DNA of 64,000 nt from Buxus sempervirens (taxonomy: Eukaryota > Streptophyta > Magnoliopsida > Buxales > Buxaceae): contig OX387184.1 in NCBI GenBank assembly GCA_947561395.2, positions 8,742,001-8,806,000 of the forward strand, given 5' to 3'. A program made the position numbers and the translations under genes. The notes under the pieces are model-generated. The model was given only the letters and a program-made list of their open reading frames with translations, was not told the DNA's origin and searched no databases. Positions 11,901 through 22,566 of the stretch are shown one piece after another (positions within the stretch are counted from its first letter, which is position 1; each line of letters begins with the position of its first letter).

Positions 11901-14900
11901 TATGAGCCTCCTGAACAGACCTCAACGGTATTAAAATCACCCTTAACATACCAGACGAAATCCCAGTTGAGCCCCACTACTTCTGATGGCACCAAGTTAT
12001 TCCCTATCGTTAGGACCATAAACAGATTCAGGCCCTATCAGAACCGCATTTTTATGTTGGTAGGCCAAAGCTTTGACCACACCACCAGGTGACGAACTCT
12101 ATCATCAGGACCATATACTACTAGTCCTCCCAAATCCTTTGCCACCACCAATATAGAAATATCATCCACTTGGTAATCCACCATCTCCAATATCCTTTTC
12201 CTCCATCCTCACTATCTTTTGATAGTATCATACCTCCACCCCATACATTGCTAGCTTCAAAACATATTCCATCTCCCTAACCAACCAGATGCTTTCCATA
12301 CTCTTCTATCCATCGCCTGTGTTTTAGTTTCTTGCAATAGTACATCACATGGTTTCCAAACTTCCAAAGTTGCCCAAACAAAAGTGCATCTATAGTCATA
12401 TTCAAACCCCAAAGATTACAAAATATTCTCCACCAAACCCTCTTTCAATTTTGTGTAGATACGAGGTCTTATCCTTTCTTTAGCCAAATTATCTACATTA
12501 TCTATGTTATTTATATAAATTATATTATCTAATTAATTTAGTAGTTAATAGTTATTACTCATCAAATAATTATTGATAACATACTAATTATTTACAGTTC
12601 ACATTGATTGGATACTGCATAATCAGACATAACGTTACTTACATTTATTATTGTGAATTTCTTTGTAAGGCATAATCTACATTAACGATATAATTACATA
12701 GGTTTGTCACCTAGGCAAGGTTACAAGAGATAGGCAGCTCTAATGCTCAGATCAGCAATTTCAAAACCATGTCCAGCATCACCCCTAGTTAAGGGCCACA
12801 ACCTTGTGTGCAACCAAAACAAATTCCAAATACTTTTTTGATAAACAAACAATAACCAAAAGTGGGCCCATTAATGGCTAGATGGAATCTCAAGTCACAA
12901 ATTCCGGTTCAAATCAAACTAAGAGAGCTTCATCTACCAAATAAACCAAAGTATTAGATTTTCCTTAAACTGTTTTAAGTGTGGGGAACAATTCTTACAG
13001 GCCATACTCACTTCAGATGAGGAAAAACGAAAACTCAAACTGAACCTCATATGAGAGGGACAGCAAAAGCTTCAAAACAAGATCCAAAGGGCCCAAGTAT
13101 AAGGAGTGCTCCCAACGACCTCTTCTGTCATAACTCCTAAGGATAAGGAACAGTTGAGATGCACAAGCAAGCACAACCCATCCATCCCAAAAGGGGGCCC
13201 TTACATATAAGAAGCCATGTATCAGACTTTTTGGGGGGGTACTTTTGTACAACTTAGTAAAGGGAAAGAAGGAAAGCGACTTTGACTTAGGAATGATAAG
13301 GAAAAAGTAGAACAGACGTCAATGATCTGAAAATTTTTATTTGTCTTTTCCTCATCTCTCAGCTTATCATTCATGCCCACAAAAGAAGACGTGTACAAGG
13401 ATCAATTCCGTGCATCAATTTTTATTTCTTATTTAATTCTAACACCTAAGGCTCTGTAATCAAAAGCACATTTGTTTTTTCCTCATATCTCATCTTTTTA
13501 AAAGTACCTCATTGCTTTTGAAGACAAAAAAATTACTTTCAAAATGAAAAAAGCAAGTTTGATTAGTCATTTCTAAAGTGCTTTTTTGCTTCTTAATTGA
13601 AGCAAAAAGATCATTTTTATTTTTCTACTTTTGCCTTTGAGGAGAACCAACAAATCATTGCTTCCCAAAAAAAAAACCACCCTTTTTTTGTTGCTTTTCT
13701 TTAAAATATTATGGAAAATGTCTTTTTTGCTTTTTTACTTTTAGCAGCGATTTTTTGAAATCAACTCCAGTTTATGCATATTGTTAGTCTATTAGGGTTG
13801 CTTATCGGGCCAGCCCAGCACAGGGACGTTTAGCTTGTGCTTGGCAGGCCGGGCACGGCACGACCAACCTACGAGACGGGCCGTGTCGTACCTGGCCCGT
13901 AACCCAATACCCTAGGCACGGGCCCAACCCTTGGCACGACTAAGGCTGGGCCAAGCCATGGAACGCGGGCCGCCCACAGGCTGCAAAAAAATTTATTAAA
14001 AATTTCAAAAAAATAGGAAAAAAATAAATAAAAAATACAGAAAATTCTAAGAAAATATATTTATTATTCACACACATTTCTTACATAAATTAGGATACAA
14101 TTTTTTCCAAAATTTTAAAAAAAGGAGAAAAAATCACAAAAGGCAAAAAAAAGCCCCATTCTTTTTAATGCAGGTCCACAGGCCGGCACGATATGGCACG
14201 CTTAAAGCGTGCTGTGCTACCTGCGTGCTTCGCTGGCCATGGCCCGCTGGGACATCATGCCTAGCAGTCCGTGCCTTGATAGGCCCAGTACCCTAGGCAC
14301 AGCCCGCTAATAGGTGCTGGGCCATGCCCATGCCGACCTAGACCGATAAGCAACCCTATAGTCTATTACTATTATTGTCTTTTTTAAAAGCTTTTTTCAC
14401 TTTATAAAAAGGAGAAGAGTAATTTTCAGCATTCCAAGAGCATATATGACCACTAAATAAATAATCAACCCTGCTGAAAAGATAACCTATGGTGGCATAT
14501 TCACACTCAAATTGCATATGTTAGGACCTTGATTTCATTAAGAAATTTTTTTGAAGTATTTGAAATGCACATAGCCTTCTTTGAATGTGGAAAAAATCAT
14601 TTAATGGATCCTTATAATTTATTGTTGTGCATCTATGACCATATCTCTTTATTCTCCATGCCAGCAATCCTCCAATTGCTGTGCTGATGCTATTATACCT
14701 TAGTAACTACTTGCAAAGGAAGCTAATCATATGTTAAGAGTTTTAAAAATTAATATTTTTATTTGAAATAGACACAGCCTTCTTAATGTGGAATAAATCA
14801 TTTAATGGATCTGTATAAATTATTGTTGTGCATCTGTGACCATAACTCTTTATTCTCCATGTCAGCAATCCTCCACTTGCTGTGCTAATGCTATTATACC

Positions 14901-16973
14901 TTAGCAATTACTTATAGGGAACTAATTTTCTCACACATCCCTTAATTACTATCATATGTTAAGACTTCTACAAAATTAATACTTTTGTGTTAAATGTTTT
15001 ACTATAAGTCTATAACCATATAATGCAAGCATATTCACTTGAATACTTAAAATAGGTAATGTAGAATGATCTATGCATATATGCATGAATGAATCAATTT
15101 ATAAAATACAGGATAACACAAAGGAAAAAGAGAGAGTGGAGGATGAAATTTAAAGCAGTGAAACCTTACAGCGTTCTTAAATGCTACAAATGCTGCTTCT
15201 GGTAGGTAAGCATATGTAGTACCACTGTCCAGAACAGTTCCATGCTTCCCGTTAAAGATGCTTGGGTTTAACTGCAACGGCTTCCCAGCAACGTGTATTT
15301 CCTTCAGCTCAATATTGTAATAGGAGCTGTTGCCATCCCGAGACTAGAGTAAATGTGTGAGATGTAGAAAATATATTTTGTCAGAGAAATCCAGAAATAG
15401 GATATCTCGTAGATGAATTATCATCAAATCATACCTACGTCCAGGATCTGAGTGGGAAAACACCATCTCAGGGGGTGGAGAAAACCCACCAAGAACCATC
15501 GCACCTCCGCCAATCTCCATCCCACCATAACACAATGAAAAGGAATCACTAATTACACCCTTGTCAACAAGTTGATCCATGATACTGAGCTGACCACGGC
15601 CCAATCCTATTATGCCGTCAGCACGCTGGCTGTAGAGATCACCGGTTTCTACATTTTCGCAACCAAAAGTTGCACGTTGGGGCACAAGTTCACTTTCATT
15701 GCCAAAAGATATAATGTCCTCACCAAGCACACCACTGCTGGAGCTCATCTCGGCATACTGTCTCTCATAGATGCATACTCCTTTGTCTCTGTCACATCTA
15801 CAGTCAATATTGCATTTCACAGGTTGATATGTGCTTGACAAATCTGGATCAAACCTTGGATCCTGACAACAATAAATATAATGTTCAAACAAGTGGGAAA
15901 AACGATTTCAGTTTATATGAAATAGCATTAAGACGAGAGAGAGGGATATAGAGAGAGCTGGTGACTGCAAGAAGTGATCTGATAGGTAACAGACAAACTA
16001 GTCAAATACATTCAACTGGTTAGTGGTACAACTGAGATTCTTCCTTAACCTTACAATACTACAACTAGAAATCAAATGCAGGAAGTCATATTCACATCTC
16101 TGAATCTGTTAAGCTCTGCACAGGTTATTGTATTAAAATCTGTGATTGAAGACATTCAAAAAATATTATTCAAAAATAGATTTACTAACTATTCTGAAAA
16201 GCTATTACACCACCTTTGCAACGTATATCACAGAAGTACATGGTAGACACGTGAAATTTAGAAGGGGAATAAAAAAATTTAAAAGGGAAATGGAGATTCA
16301 TACGAGCCAATATGATATGAGGTACTTCAATATTACAGTTTTTCACAAAGTAAATTCAAATTCAAATTAGCCTTACCTGGTGCTTCCCACACTGTTCACA
16401 CGAAGAGCACGGAACATATGTAACAGTACTTCCAGAATCAACGATAAGAGCAAATTCCTGTGGAGGCGTTCCGATCCAAAGCCGGGTGGTATAATAACTG
16501 CGAGATCACATCCTTAATTCAACATAAAGCTCAAAAACATCCTTAATTCAACATAAAGCGCAAAACTATCAAAAGAATAAAAAAGAAAATACCGGAGAAC
16601 CAAATAGGCGAAACCTGGAAGAAGTACGATTAACGGCATACATATCGGAGCCAGGATCAGAGAAATGGGAAATAATTTACCCGTTAGAGAGGAGATCGTC
16701 GTGAAGCCTCATTCGAGCATTAGGGTTCCGATGCTTTGCTTTCTGAAGCTGTCTACGAAAATTAACCTCATCGGAATGACTCGACGAATCCGGATGCGAG
16801 AGAAAGAGCGGCAAAACCATCGCCGGACGGACGCTGTTGCCGCCACCTTCAAGTGACAGGACTAAACTATTTGGATCTCCGTCAACCGCCGCCAAGATCA
16901 AGGAGAAAAGATCAATTAAAAAAAGGGAAGAAATGAAACTAGCAGAAGCGATCCGCTTCCATGGCCATGCCAT
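5902..16973 (-). CDS. Membrane-anchored A1-family aspartic protease (nepenthesin-like), 12 exons, about 650 aa
   Basis: Exons in coding order: 16973-16681, 16497-16377, 15862-15435, 15326-15170, 9812-9730, 9633-9537, 9347-9275, 9043-8840, 7257-7133, 6943-6842, 6752-6655, 6073-5902. All junctions are GT-AG and the phases agree. An N-terminal hydrophobic stretch (about residues 13-30) looks like a signal peptide or anchor. The first active site is DSGS at 118-121, the second DSGTTYAYL from 314. A Cys-rich segment with YAEMSSSSGVLGED lies between them. The C-terminal extension carries a membrane helix at about 601-625 and a basic cytosolic tail. As recalled, the layout matches the Arabidopsis At5g43100/At3g50050 type of about 630 residues: a secreted-side endopeptidase tethered to a membrane, substrate unknown. 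The start at 16973 was chosen because it precedes the hydrophobic segment; an in-frame ATG at 17060 would put about 29 less hydrophobic residues in front. Intron 4 (5.36 kb) is swollen by transposons. I see no broken exon. Confidence 0.93.
7586..7860 (-). mobile_element. 3' end of an RTE-type LINE in a protease intron
   Basis: Read on the minus strand the segment encodes a decayed stretch like RWFGYLKQRHRDVPIRRW, then GGRPKKTW, which matches the conserved C-terminus of RTE-clade reverse transcriptases. It ends in a tail of GAT repeats (ATC units on the plus strand, 7586-7603), the usual RTE 3' terminus instead of poly-A. It contains stops and is a short 5'-truncated relic in the intron between protease exons 8 and 9. 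Confidence 0.75.
10440..12490 (-). pseudogene. Decayed L1-type LINE ORF2 in protease intron 4
   Basis: On the minus strand, broken by many stops and shifts, LINE motifs appear in the right order: an endonuclease-like LLQETKTQ near 12330, a reverse-transcriptase entry ATFISLIPWKERAVNIRDF near 11080, LSPFLFVIMAEDLIRLIY near 10800, and FVDDT (from FADDT) near 10695. It lies antiparallel to no other gene but in the same strand as the host protease, so it would be transcribed within the pre-mRNA. It is much older than the LINE at 1507. The end coordinates are approximate. Confidence 0.75.
13793..14358. mobile_element. Non-autonomous hAT element, 566 bp, in protease intron 4
   Basis: Perfect 16-bp terminal inverted repeats, TAGGGTTGCTTATCGG and its complement, are flanked by the 8-bp duplication TAGTCTAT (13785-13792 and 14359-14366). 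Length of duplication and TAGGG start fit the hAT superfamily. The two ends are G/C-rich (many GGGCC and GGCACG words) with an A/T-rich centre; no transposase frame. It sits in a T-rich stretch that itself looks like an older MITE. Confidence 0.93.
14555..14955. repeat. 200-bp tandem duplication in protease intron 4
   Basis: Two successive copies share long identical blocks, for example AATCATTTAATGGATC at 14596 and 14796 and GCTATTATACCTTAG in each. The period is about 200 bp. It is non-coding and probably a replication or unequal-exchange product. Confidence 0.85.
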
Positions 16974-17640
16974 GGTCCCTGGCTTGGGCGTCGAAGCGGG
17001 GAAGCCAAAAGCGCGAAACGGACACGAAAAACCAAATAGAAGCACAGAGTAGAAAGCCAAAAGGCTGTCTTCTTGTTAAAGAGAGGCAGTTGCCGCGGTC
17101 ACCGTTCTCGAAACGATTCTACTTTTCAAATTTCGTCACCACACTGAGCCATACAATAACACCACAAGTAATCGCGTTGAATGGATGGATACGAGTCATA
17201 CGACAACGAATAGGTGGCTTTCAAAATGGTTTGTTTTATCCCTAAAAAAACCTTTTTATGTTAAATTACGTTCTCAAAGACCAACCTCTTAACGGTCAGC
17301 GTTTCTTAACAATACGGTAAAGCGGTAAAGCAACGCACAAGGTTTCATTCCCTCCAATGGAGGGTCTATCGTGGGCTTGTGTGTAGATATTCTCGTATCT
17401 TTGATTTTCAATTAAGTTTTTTTTTTTGGTAGGCGATTTTCAATTAAGTGATACGTCTCTCGTGTTTTACAGTCTTTTAAATCCTACCGGCTGTGTTTAC
17501 AAATTCTAAGCGGTGTTTGGAATCTTAGATTTAGAGAGAAAAAAAAAAGAAAATGTTAAAAAATTTCTTTTCTATTGTTTGGTTTAGATGAAGAAAAATG
17601 AGATTTTGTCTACAAATTTTCTCTCCATCTTTCTCTTCAA
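16974..17640. promoter_or_regulatory. Upstream region of the protease gene
   Basis: Presumed 5' UTR and promoter of the minus-strand protease. I see no clear TATA box at a definite distance and no other gene. A T-run at about 17419-17430 and a TRIM-unrelated A/T-rich stretch follow. Confidence 0.35.
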
Positions 17641-18960
17641 TGTAAAAAATTTTCTCTCCAAAAAGATAGAAATTTTGAAAGAAAAGAAAATTAACCATCA
17701 CTTATCATTATTCACACAACCTCACCAGTAGCACCATCCACCATCACCACAACAGACCATCCACCACCATCACCACCACACAACATCACCCGTCACCACC
17801 ACCTAGTACCACCACCACCCACCATTGCCAACCACCACCGCCACCACTGCCCATCACCTCCCACCACCACCACCACTACCACTAGTTGCCGCCACCATCG
17901 CCCACTAATACCACCACCCACTGCCGCCTGCCACCACCACCCACCACCACTCGATATCACCGCCCACCACCTCAACCTATCATCTTACTAAAATATATAT
18001 TATTTTCTTCTCATTTCTTATCTCATCCAAACATTAGAAAAGGAAAGAAAATCAGTATTTTTCTTTTCTTTTCCTTTTTAACTTTCTTTTCTTTTCTCTC
18101 CAAATCCAAGGCTCCAAACATAGCCTTGGATTTTATTCTCTCTCGTTTGTTAGAAGGAAGGAAAGTGACTTAAAAGAGAAAATTTGTCAAAAATTTTCTT
18201 ATCCTCTCTCTTTGAAGGTGAAAATTCTCTTTCATAACAAAAGGTAAAGATTTTGAAAAAAAAGAAAAGAAACTTCGTTATTACTCACCACTACTCACAC
18301 CACCCACCCACCCCATCACCACTACCATCAACCCCCATCACACACCACTCCACCACCACCATCACCACCCACTGCCACCCTCCACCACCCCACCCCCACC
18401 CACCAATGCCACCATTCCTACCACCCCACCATGGCACACAACCATCCCATCACATGATATCACCACATCCATCACGGCCTACCAACACCACCATTCCTAC
18501 CATCCTATCATGGCCCGCAACTGTCCCACCACCATCACCACTTCCACCAATCACCAACTCAAAAAACACCAACACCACCACCTCCACAAACTATCTTATT
18601 AAAATATATTTTTCTTTTCTTTCAATGTCTCATCTCACCCAAACAATGGATTTCTCTTATTTTCTTTCCTTTTTTTTCCCTAAATCTAGGGTTTCAAAAC
18701 ACTTTTGAAAGAAAAAAAAAAAAAGAAAGTCCACTATCACTCATTACTGTTAGCACCATCCCCACCATTCCGCCACCACTCTTACCACCTACCTTCATCA
18801 CCATCCACCACCACTACTATCCCACCAACATCCACAAACTCACCCACCACCATGCCTCCACCCTCGCCCCACCATCACCACTCTAACCCATCATCTTATT
18901 AAAACATATTTTTTCTTTTTTCCGATTTCTCGTCTTATCTGAACACTAGAAAAAACATAG
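17640..18960. repeat. Three ACC-rich simple-repeat blocks inside a repeated flank
   Basis: Blocks rich in CACCACCAC and ACCATC stand at about 17735-17985, 18283-18560 and 18755-18890. Each is preceded by an A/G-rich stretch of the GAAAGAAAAGAAA type and followed by a shared flank starting TCATCTTA, then (A)AAAATATAT (17981, 18590, 18889). So a larger unit carrying a microsatellite was amplified, not only the triplet. Frames across it read Pro/His/Thr-rich protein on one strand and Gly/Trp-rich on the other, which is a by-product of the repeat; I call no gene. Confidence 0.8.
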
Positions 18961-19450
18961 CCTTGTGTAGGTGCGTGGACATGTGTTCGTGCACACATAG
19001 AAGTCTTTGTATACATTAACTTCATTGTGTTTAAAGCCCTAGATTATCAAAGAAATTAAAAAAAAAATTTGTCAAAGAAAAGGCTTCCTCTTATTGAAAC
19101 CAAGGATTTCAATTTGAGATTTTGAAAACAGGAAGCTATTTGATAGCGTCTCTAAAAACAGTTTTTTCGTTTCTTAACTTTTTTTACTATAAGAAGAAAG
19201 CTAAAATTTCATTAAACCATATGATATGAGAGTACATCATGCCCCGATCGAGCATCATCAAATAATTGCTTTTAAAAACTGAAAAATGTTTTTAAAAAGC
19301 GACAAATTGTTTCTTGCGACTTTTGGTGACATTTTTTGTAATTTTCTTGGTGACCATATTCAATCTCTCTCTCTCTCTCTCTCACACACACATTCCTTCA
19401 TAAATCCGGACAGGTAAATCCATGAGTTACCAGTCTCGTCCTTATCAAAA
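18961..19450. other. Spacer before the nested Helitron
   Basis: No gene seen. It contains a (CT)n then (CA)n microsatellite at about 19363-19391. Confidence 0.5.
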
Positions 19451-19529
19451 CTAGCAAGGGTGCACATGCCGTACTACACGTGAGAAGGGATTTAGAGGGA
19501 ATGCTAAGTTTTAAACAATCTTTTTCCTC

Positions 19530-19645
19530 TTATACCGATTCCTCATTCCATCTCTCTTACACTTTAGCATCTGCCGCCACGCATCCCATTCCTTAAGTCA
19601 GATTTCAACATTAACAGATTTAATGTTGAATGATTTCGTAAAAAG
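19530..19645. repeat. Helitron subterminal inverted repeat, left arm (partner 26565-26710)
   Basis: The stretch including TTTAGCATCTGCCGCCACGC and AAGTCAGATTTCAAC, read on the plus strand, recurs inverted at 26565-26710 (GCGTGGCGGCAGATGCTAAA). The arms are roughly 85-90% alike by eye over about 110 bp. Helitrons normally lack inverted repeats, so this points to a rearranged or chimeric copy. Confidence 0.8.
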
Positions 19646-20123
19646 ACCATTTCAACTTTCCCCCCTTTCATCTCTGTTAGAGTCGGATGAGTGGAAATCC
19701 TATCTCATCCTTTCATTTTTAGATGCCATTTTTGAAAACTAATGTAAGAAGGGGAAAAAGGATCTAAGAAGAAAGCTTCCATTATCTGCGTATTCTGGCG
19801 CTGTAGAAGAAGAAGACAACCATTGTGTTAAGGAATATATTAAACATATAAAAGTTCTTCCCTAATATTAGCTTGAGCTTTTAGTAGGAATGGTGTTCTA
19901 CATGGTATCAAAGCCTTAGGCAAATGCCAAGTCCTGGGTTCAAACCTCCACTCCACCAGTTGAGAAAAAAATATTTCCACTCATTATTAGTTTTCAAAAA
20001 TGGCATCTAAAAATGAAAGGATGAGATAGGATTTCCACTCATCCGACTCTAACAGAGATGAAAGGCGGGAAAGTTGAGATGGACTTTTTACGAAATCGTT
20101 CAGCGTTAAATCTGTTAACATTG
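19604..20123. repeat. Foldback: 140-bp inverted repeat around a TRIM fragment
   Basis: The plus-strand stretch 19604-19743 (contains GTCGGATGAGTGGAAATCC) recurs as its reverse complement at about 19985-20123 (contains GGATTTCCACTCATCCGAC). The loop, about 240 bp, holds the forward TRIM fragment. The match is close to identical over most of the arm. Confidence 0.88.
19826..19980 (+). mobile_element. TRIM fragment: LTR, primer-binding site and start of internal region
   Basis: It begins with TGTTAAGGAATATATTAAAC, ends the LTR with TTCTACA, and continues with TGGTATCAAAGCC, a near-perfect initiator-Met tRNA primer site. It stops abruptly in the internal region where the inverted-repeat arm starts. 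It is preceded by CATTG, the same five bases that flank the neighbouring minus-strand TRIM. Confidence 0.8.
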
Positions 20124-20758
20124 AACACCGTTCTTACTACAAGCTCAAGCTGATAGTAGAACACCATTCCTACTATAAGCTCAAGCTGATAGTTGGGGGT
20201 GAACTTTATATATGTAATATATTTCTTAACACTCCCCCCTCACGTGTGGGCCGGACTCAAACCCATTTTTTTTAGGGAGACCATACACGTGGAATATTTT
20301 TTCTGAACAGGTGGAGTGGAGGTTTGTAAAATACCTAATTTTTAATGGAATTAAAAATTTATTAGTTTAGTAATTAAATTAATGTTAATTAGTAATTTTC
20401 AAAGAAATAAGGCCAAGAAGTTAATTCCCGGACTTTTGGTCCAACCGGATGGGGCAATAACACTTAAATAGGTAAGGGCATTATTGGAATTTTCGATGGT
20501 TGAGTTGTGAAGGTTTAGTGGTGTGTCTGGCTTGGAATCAAGTGGAAATAGATGGTGCATGTGTAGGAAAATCTCTGGAGTGCCAAGTATAGAATCAGGC
20601 TTTAAACACATGTTGGGCGGCAATTATAAATATGAGGAAAATTCAGTTGTTGGTTATTTTCGTTGGTTGCTCAAGAGATCCAGAATTCAGATAGAAGCAG
20701 AAGAGAAGCCAGGGTTCGAGGAGGCTAATCGGAATTTTGAGGTGATGAGAGAGAGATC

Positions 20759-22566
20759 TGTGAGACATGGAAAAATCAATTTAATGATTTCCTCAATCAT
20801 CACATGGGATTAAAATAAAACAAAGAGTCGCCACCATTCAATTTAGGTGTGAATGGACACCAAAATATTAAATAAGCACAAAAGGCAATTTTAGGGCAAA
20901 ATATCCCTCCTAAAAAAAAACAACCAGAGATGGGTAAGGGGATTAAGTTATGAACAGAGGAAGGTGTTAGGCACCCCTATTCATCCACACAAGGTGGTTG
21001 CCAGGTATTGTTCATGTTTAAAATAAAGGAAAAAGCTTGCTATAAAAATCACACAAAATCACAAAAAAGGGCAAAATATATGGTTTTTTCATATGAATAG
21101 TCTGATTGATCTAGAACTATCAAACATGATCATACCATTCCTAGGGTTTCATGATCAAAATAAAATTGAGATGAAATCAAATAAAATCAATTTAAAGTGA
21201 AAAATCCAAAAATCTGGCTTCAAGTCAAATTCTAGAAATCTAGAAAAATATGATTTTTATAAAATATTTCAAAATTGAACTTGAATAGTCCAGGACATAG
21301 ATAAAGCCCATATTTCACGTTAAATCTGAAAATCAAAACCAAAAATACCCACGTTGATGAAGAACATCAAAAGGGGAGAATTTAGACCATAGGGTTTTCT
21401 CTCAATAATCAAAAACAATTTAAAAACCATATCATGAAACCCTAGAATTTACTTTCAGGCTTCTGGATCTAGATCTACCATATTGATCATGATAGAACTA
21501 GGATCCTAGCCTAAACTCACAAAAATCACAAAAACAGTGCTGTAGGTGCAAAAGTGGCAAAAATCCAAATTTTGTCAAAAAGTGGGGATCTCATGCTATA
21601 AACACCATAGATTCATGTTATTCATTCAGATATATCATAAAAAGCGTTAAAACATGATCAGGATATTTAAAGCAGCCACATCTCACAGATTAGAGCATAT
21701 GGGGTCTACCCTACGGATCCACCTGTTCCCCTTTCCCCTAGTTCTCTCTTCACGTTTTAAGGTTAGAGAGACTCTTGAGGTACTTAGAGATAGGTTTGGT
21801 TACACAAACACAATCACAGGCCTTATTCTATGAAAAAAAGAAAAAAACAGATATGGGGTTTTATTCTAGGGATCCACCTGTTCCCCTAGTTCTCTCTTCA
21901 CGTTTTACGGCTAGAGAGACTCTTGAGGTACTTAGAGACAAGTTTAGGAATACAAAAACAGATATGGCCTTATTCTACAGCAATAGAGATGATTTTATTA
22001 CTTCTAGAATTGAAGACAGAAAATAAAAAGGGATAAGGGACTTACCTGGATTGAGCAGGCAGGCAGCAGGAGTTCTTTCTCTTCTCTTGGAGCTTCTTAG
22101 AATTCCTTGGACTCAAAATTTCGTGACCCTCAGCTAGAGGAGAGAGCCTCTATTTATAGACACACCCAGGGGCAAGGCTGGTCCAGAAGGATATATCCTG
22201 ATCCTCAGGATAGAGTGAAAATTGGAGATAATGCCCATCCATAGCCAACCAAGGTGACTTCAGCGAATAAAATACTTAATTCGCTCATTTAAAGATATAT
22301 TGGACTAAAGATAAAGCTCGGAAATCGAGAGAAGGACAAAACTTGCACGTGTCTTTAATGACCGTAAATGCATTACGGTCCAATGGTGACCGTATAGTTA
22401 CTACGGGCGCGCCTGACCGTAGAGCGATCTTGGGCACGACCGGCCCGTGAATGAAATACGGGCAAAGCCTGTTTATTCAATTTTTATGCATTTTTGACCT
22501 GTTTTAAGCTCTAAATACATGTTTTTATTATTTTCTCATTTGGCAGTGCAATTTGGGGTGTCTACA
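20759..22566. mobile_element. Nested solo LTR, 1808 bp
   Basis: Starts TGTGAGACATGG, ends GGGGTGTCTACA, with the 5-bp duplication AGATC at 20754-20758 and 22567-22571. No internal retrotransposon domain. An internal 154-bp tandem duplication (GGATCCACCTGTTCCCC at 21715 and 21869) is present. Confidence 0.87.
21711..22020. repeat. 154-bp tandem duplication inside the nested LTR
   Basis: Two copies share GAGACTCTTGAGGTACTTAG and the GGATCCACC start; the second copy has small differences and lacks a few bases. Confidence 0.8.

Noticed and set aside
17793..18902. Long Pro/His-rich and Gly/Trp-rich open frames
   Set aside because: They are readings of ACC-rich microsatellite DNA on both strands. 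No conserved domain, start context or splice structure.
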